Source of the DNA: Golubevia sp. BC0850
Lineage: Eukaryota > Basidiomycota > Exobasidiomycetes > Golubeviales > Golubeviaceae
Reading direction: 5' to 3'
Length of the DNA: 64,000 bases
Assembly: GCA_012976225.1 (NCBI GenBank)
Contig: JAAVVG010000005.1
Coordinates: 372,001-436,000, forward strand
In this document: piece after piece, positions 59,596-64,000 of the stretch
Layout of the letters: each line of letters begins with the position of its first letter
Position numbering within the stretch: the first letter of the stretch is position 1
Program-made: the position numbers and the translations under genes
The notes under the pieces: model-generated
What the model was told of the DNA's origin: nothing
What the model saw: only the letters and a program-made list of their open reading frames with translations
Databases searched by the model: none

Positions 59596-62125
59596 TCACA
59601 ATTCTTCGTCCTCATCGACGGCTTTCCCTCCCGATTGTTCGAGTAAATCAAACAATCCTTTCCTCTGAGTCTGATTTTGAGCTGTCTGACTCTTCGACGC
59701 ATCTCCTTCAGCCTTCTTCAAATCCATAGCACTCTCCAAAGCATTCACCAAACCAGCTCCAGCCCTATCTTCTCTCCTCTTTTGTTTCTTCGCCTTCTTC
59801 CTTGCAGCTCCTCTAGCAGGAGCTAAAGACCTGAGTTCCTCTTCAGAGAACACAGAAGAAAGCTCATGCATTCTACCATTCTGTTTCCTGTTTGCTTCCA
59901 CTGTAGTTCGCTGATTTGGAAGAGCAGCTTTGGCCTTTTGACGTTGTAACCATTCAGGTTCGTTGACATCCGAAACAGGAAGAGGGGGAGAAGCTTTCTT
60001 TTGAAAGACTGGAAGAGGTTTAGGTTTCTTGGTAGTAGCAGCCATGAGGTTCTTGGAGATAGCTCTAGCTTCCCAAGCTCCAGTTGAATTTCCTCCTAGA
60101 AGCGTGTCAGCCTCTTCGTCGGAATCCATTCCAGCTGGCTCCTCCTCCTCTTCTTCCTCGTCGTCAGAGTCGAGCTCATCACGTTGACGCTTTCCAAGAG
60201 TTGAGTTGGTAGAGAGATCCGCAGCACTGATTTCCTTTTCCGGTTCTTCATCCTCTTCGATGGTCGATTCGTCTTGAGCGTACCTTCGAGCTGGAGGAGC
60301 TGGAGCAGATTTGCCAAGCTTGGTCTCGTCTGAGGTATCTAGACCTCCGAAAGCTTCTGCATCAGCTTCTCCAAGCAGAGCTGCCAGATCGAAAGCTTCA
60401 GAATAACCAGTGACCACACTACTTCCTATAGTGTTGTCTATCACCTGCTCTTCTGAAGTTGTGGCTTGTGGTGTTGGAGCTCCCTTTGCTGGAGCACTAG
60501 GAATGGCTGAGGGATGAACAGCTGGAGGTTGAGTGAAGTAGCGAATCTTTCCCACGTTCCAGTCATGGAGGACGGTTCTGGCAGCAGCGTCCAAGTCGAG
60601 CTTTCCTCCCTGTGAGATGTAGTGGAGAAGCTAGGGTCAGATTCTCAGAACGATCAGAGGGAAACAGAGTTCCTTTACTTACAGCTCTTCGACCTCTCCT
60701 GTCTGCTAGTCGGAACAAGAAATCGTTCTCCATATTTGGATCAAAACCTTCTGGACCGAGCTTGTAAAGTTCAGTCAACACAGCTGGTTCTACTCGAGCC
60801 AAGATGGCTTCGACTGGGGGGGGGGGTAACAAGCAATTTTGAAAGAATGTTTAGTAAAGAAAGAACAAGAAATCGATGAAGAGGAATTCGACTCACCTGG
60901 AGCGATTGGATCCTCTACCAATTCAACCTTAACCACATTTCTAAGCAAAGCAGCATTCTTATTCTGAGTAGTAGAATCCTGAAATACCACACCGGGACAA
61001 TCCAAAAGCCTAAGTTGTTTATCAATAGAGACCGGTTGAACCACTTTAGTATGACCAGGAGTTGAAGCCACAGCGCAAACTTTCGCTCTAGCAACACTAT
61101 TGATCAGACTAGATTTTCCAACATTTGGAGCTCCAAAAACACCAACTGTCAAAGCTCCTGTTGCAGTCTTTGCAAAGTTTTTGAGTAAAGAAAGTAAAGC
61201 ACCAGCTCCCACTGCTTCTGATCCAGAGGTCAAGGCGGAATCGGCTCCTAGTCGTGAGGAACCTTCGAAGGAACCTGCTCCATGAGCTAAGTGAGCTCTT
61301 TGCTGTTGAGTTGAAGCTTTGAAAGCCAAAGCAGGAGCTTCATGACGTAGATATTTGAGCCAGGCTTCAACGTTGTTCCGAGGAACCATATCGATCTTGC
61401 TTAGAACAAAGATCAGTCTCTTTCCTGACCTGAGAACTGCTCTTTCAGTTGTGATAGATCTGTGGAATTTATGAAGAATGGAGTCAGAAACATCCCAGAG
61501 ACTAAGGCGAAGGCTGCCTCGAAGGGAAGGGAAGAGTAGCAGACCTTCTGGACTCCCACTTCCCAGCTACCTCCTCTCATTTCCACCTCAAATCACTCCT
61601 TCCATTCCATTCGATTCTGCAACCCTAAAGCCAATCAGAACTTTCTCGTACTCACCTACATCCCAGAGGATCTCTAGCATCCAACACTTCTATCAAAACA
61701 TCGGCTAAATCTATGACCTTCCTAAGTTCTCTAGCATAGGCTTTAGAACTGCTATCCTTGATGGCCAAAGCAGCGTCTACCGTCTCTCTGTCTTCTCCAA
61801 TCCTTCCAAAGATCAATTCGTCATTAGCTGATTGAGCAGAGACGGTTGTGAGTAAAGCATCGAAAGCATCAGAAGAAGTTGTGTCCATGGCTACATCTTG
61901 CTGAGAGGATTGCTGTTGTTGTTGCAGTTGCTGTTGCTGTTGCTTTGCTTTACCTTTTTGAGTTTGTAGTTGCTGTTGATTTTGAGATTTGTCAGGTAGA
62001 TTTGCTAACTTTCTGTGTTTGAAGAAAGCAGGTAAACCTGAATCTTTATTTGAACCTGCTTTGGATGGAAGCGTTTTACTCTTTCCACTTCCACCTCCTC
62101 CACCACCTTTGCCTTTCTTTACCAT
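59596..62125 (-). CDS. NUG1: Nucleolar/nuclear ribosome-biogenesis GTPase, Nug1/GNL3 family
   Basis: Exons 62125..61656, 61459..60897, 60813..60683, 60609..59596; 725 residues. The protein has the circularly permuted GTPase order: G4 [12 protein letters not shown] (SKID 177-180), then G1 [17 protein letters not shown] (about 264-280), then G2-like PGHTKVVQP and G3 LLDCPGVVF (Asp310). [20 protein letters not shown] precedes G4, as in Nug1/nucleostemin. The N-terminus is basic ([13 protein letters not shown]) with a Gln-rich insert encoded by CAA/CAG repeats at 61915-61960. The C-terminal half is acidic then basic ([16 protein letters not shown], nuclear-localisation-like). Nug1 is required for 60S subunit maturation and export in yeast. 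The acceptor of intron 2 has a C-homopolymer as its pyrimidine tract. Confidence 0.9.
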
Positions 62126-62337
62126 TTCGTGATCTGTTCGGTAGATTGAATTTAGCTTTGAATCGCCTGGAGGAAAAAGGAGGAAGGGTCGAAGAAGATG
62201 GAGCGATGTTCGGAAGAAGGTTCATGAATTTTTTCAATAGTCCAATCAACACCACCGAGGTTGTTACCTATTACAACTACAACAACTCGCAACTTCCTCT
62301 TCTATTCTCTCATCTGAAACCGTCTAAGCGGCCAAGA
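62126..62337. promoter_or_regulatory. 212-bp divergent promoter, Nug1-like gene and RPC34
   Basis: Start codons at 62125 (-) and 62338 (+) share this space. Both partners serve growth (60S assembly and tRNA/5S rRNA transcription), so coordinated control is plausible but not shown by any motif I recognise. Confidence 0.6.
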
Positions 62338-64000
62338 ATGAGTAGTAAACCCAAAGCTAAGCCAAAAGCCAAAGGGGCTGGTGGAAGTGGGAGTAAGAGT
62401 GCAAGCAGAGGTTCAACTTCCATGACTTCAACTGAAAAGAAGATCTATCACGCTGCCACTCACTCAGAGGAAATGGTGAGTAGCGAAACTAGACTAGAGA
62501 CCAGGGAATAGGGCATACGGGATGGACTTGGGTGTACAGTTGAATAAGCCAGACCATCCAAGGAACAAAAGGAAGCAACAGAGAGCACATCACGCAGCAA
62601 CTAACCTCCGTCTTTCTTGTTTCAATCGATCAGACAATCTCTGAAGCTCAACTTCAAGAAACTTTCCCTGAAATCCCAGCTCAGACGAGAAGTGATGCTA
62701 TCAACGCTTTGTCCAGAAAGGTGAGTTGCTTCTATCTCCCAACTTCCTTCTCTATGCCTCTCACCTCACTCTTTCCTCGATTTAATCCCATCGATTCATT
62801 TCGCAGTCTCTCATCTCTTTCGTCACCATCGGTGGAGAGATCTACTATCGAGCTTCTGACAAGACCGAGGCTTCCTTGATGGGTGGAATGGAGGAAAGTG
62901 AAAGAATGGTTTATTCACTTATCAAAGATAGTGGAAACGAAGGTGAGTGGACGAAGAAGTTTCAAGAGAGGAATTAGGCGGCCTTGTAGAGTCGTGCGGC
63001 TAGCAGTTTGGGAGGACTGAATGAGAGGACAGCTCCATTTCCATTCCACCTTCTGAACCTCTGCTTTCTGACTTTCCTCGAATATTCATTTCCTGTTTCA
63101 AATTTAACATTGCTTTTTGTTCCTTCCTTCCTTCCTCCTCTACAGGTATCTGGACCAAATTGATGCAGACAAGAGCCAACCTTCATCGATCCATCTTGAA
63201 TCGATGTCTCAAAGCTTTGGAATCGAAACAAATGATCAAGGTAGTCAAGAGTGTAAAGGTTAGTCCTAGGAACCTCTCACTTTCTATCTTGAAGTTCTCT
63301 CGTTCTTCTGATGTTGATCTGACCCTTTCTCTTCCTCCAGAATCCCACTCGTAAGATCTACATGCTCTACAACTTGGAGCCTTCCACCGAGCTATCCGGA
63401 GGAGCTTGGTATACAGATAATGAGCTTGACGAAGAGTTCATCAGCACAATGCTCAACATTGTCGAAGCTTTCATTCAAAGAGCTGTGAGTTTGTGATTTT
63501 CACTACTTGCCACTTCCTCTCTCTCTCTTTTCTGACTAGTCTATCACTCCCTTCCCCTCTCAAATCTCCTTCTCGCATCTAGTCCGAATCAAGCAACAAT
63601 TCAAATGGACTCCTACCGACTTCCTCTCTCCAAAATCTACCAAACGTTCATCAAATCTCAGCTTACATCAAGAACTCGAAGATCTCAGACACTCAGTTAT
63701 CGCCTGCTGACGTTCAATCTCTCTTAGACGTTTTAGAAGCTGACAGAAAGATCGTCAAGGTGGTTTTGAAACCAGGTGGAAGTGGATTTGGAACTTCAGA
63801 TCCAGTAGCTGGCTGGGGAAAAAGTGATGATGAAAATAGTGGTAGCGGAAGTGGAAGTGGAAGTGGAAGTGAAAGTAAAAGCGAAAGTGAAGATGATGGG
63901 AAAAGAAAGAAAAATTCTTCTTCGAAAGGAAAGGGTAAAGATAAAGAAAAGAAGAAGAAAAGAAAAGGATCTTTTGATTCTGATAGTGAAGGTGATAAAG
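62338..64000 (+). CDS. RPC34: RNA polymerase III subunit Rpc34/Rpc6 (POLR3F), 3' end outside the window
   Basis: Exons so far: 62338..62475, 62634..62720, 62807..62942, 63143..63258, 63341..63484, 63583 to past the edge. Rpc34 is part of the Pol III heterotrimer that opens promoters with TFIIIB. The tandem winged-helix signature is clear: FPEIPAQTRSDAINALSRK, SLISFVTIGGEIYYRA, ERMVYSLIKDSGNEGIWTKL, LHRSILNRCLKALESKQMIK, VVKSVKNPTRKIYMLYNLEP, and ELSGGAWYTDNELDEEFI, where GGAWYTD is diagnostic. The last visible exon reads DVQSLLDVLEADRKIVKVV, then an unusual Gly/Ser repeat and a long Lys/Ser/Glu-rich tail replacing the compact end of yeast Rpc34. A basic, low-complexity N-terminal 30 residues is also extra. 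Confidence 0.92.

Noticed and set aside
1-64000. A metabolic gene cluster or defence-like operon
   Set aside because: Neighbouring genes belong to unrelated core processes, with mixed strands and no shared pathway; the transporter plus zinc-cluster factor pair (52963-59230) has no biosynthetic enzymes next to it.

Overview
The window is a gene-dense stretch of a fungal nuclear genome, most likely a basidiomycete. The evidence is almost universal interruption of genes by introns of about 50-450 nt with GTGAGT/GTAAGT donors and (C/T)AG acceptors, CT-rich leaders, long Ser/Pro/Gln-rich disordered proteins, and a typical fungal gene set (Mms19, carboxypeptidase S, Avt-type transporter, eIF2B gamma, Sse1-type Hsp110, Nug1, Rpc34). 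I could not place it to class; Pucciniomycotina is only a guess. I see no transposon, virus-like element, tRNA, rRNA or CRISPR array. Exon coordinates were built by hand from splice consensus, reading phase and remembered family motifs, so individual junctions may be off.

Layout. 1-669 (-) holds the 5' part of a vacuolar carboxypeptidase S gene, divergent over 63 bp from MMS19 (733-5312, +). Then come a forkhead-like factor (5842-8940, +) and an F-box protein convergent with it (9629-11904, -). Next is a minus-strand run: an unknown Ser-rich protein (12817-13704), a vacuolar amino-acid transporter (14693-17416), two large low-complexity proteins (17912-22344; 22911-25658), an RpiB-type isomerase (26390-26854) and a CLASP-like TOG protein (27635-32365). 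The CLASP-like gene shares a 214-bp promoter with eIF2B gamma (32580-35156, +).

The second half carries a PAS-kinase-type Ser/Thr kinase (37087-40856, +), a secreted GH17-like protein with an altered catalytic motif (42226-44265, +), Hsp110 with an upstream heat-shock element (44699-47767, +), a spliced unknown gene (48226-49388, -), an F-box-like protein (49965-51759, +) and a hemerythrin-domain protein (51797-52434, -). After these come a zinc-cluster transcription factor (52963-55906, +), an MFS transporter (56810-59230, +), the ribosome-biogenesis GTPase Nug1 (59596-62125, -) and the start of the RNA polymerase III subunit Rpc34 (62338-end, +).

The genes do not form an evident cluster or single pathway; most are housekeeping. 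The points worth a second look are a start codon apparently split by an intron, a 10-nt exon, a GC-AG intron, a GH17 protein whose expected nucleophile Glu is Gln, a forkhead-like domain without the usual recognition-helix His, and several uncharacterised Ser-rich proteins. I did not find a convincing new multi-gene system.
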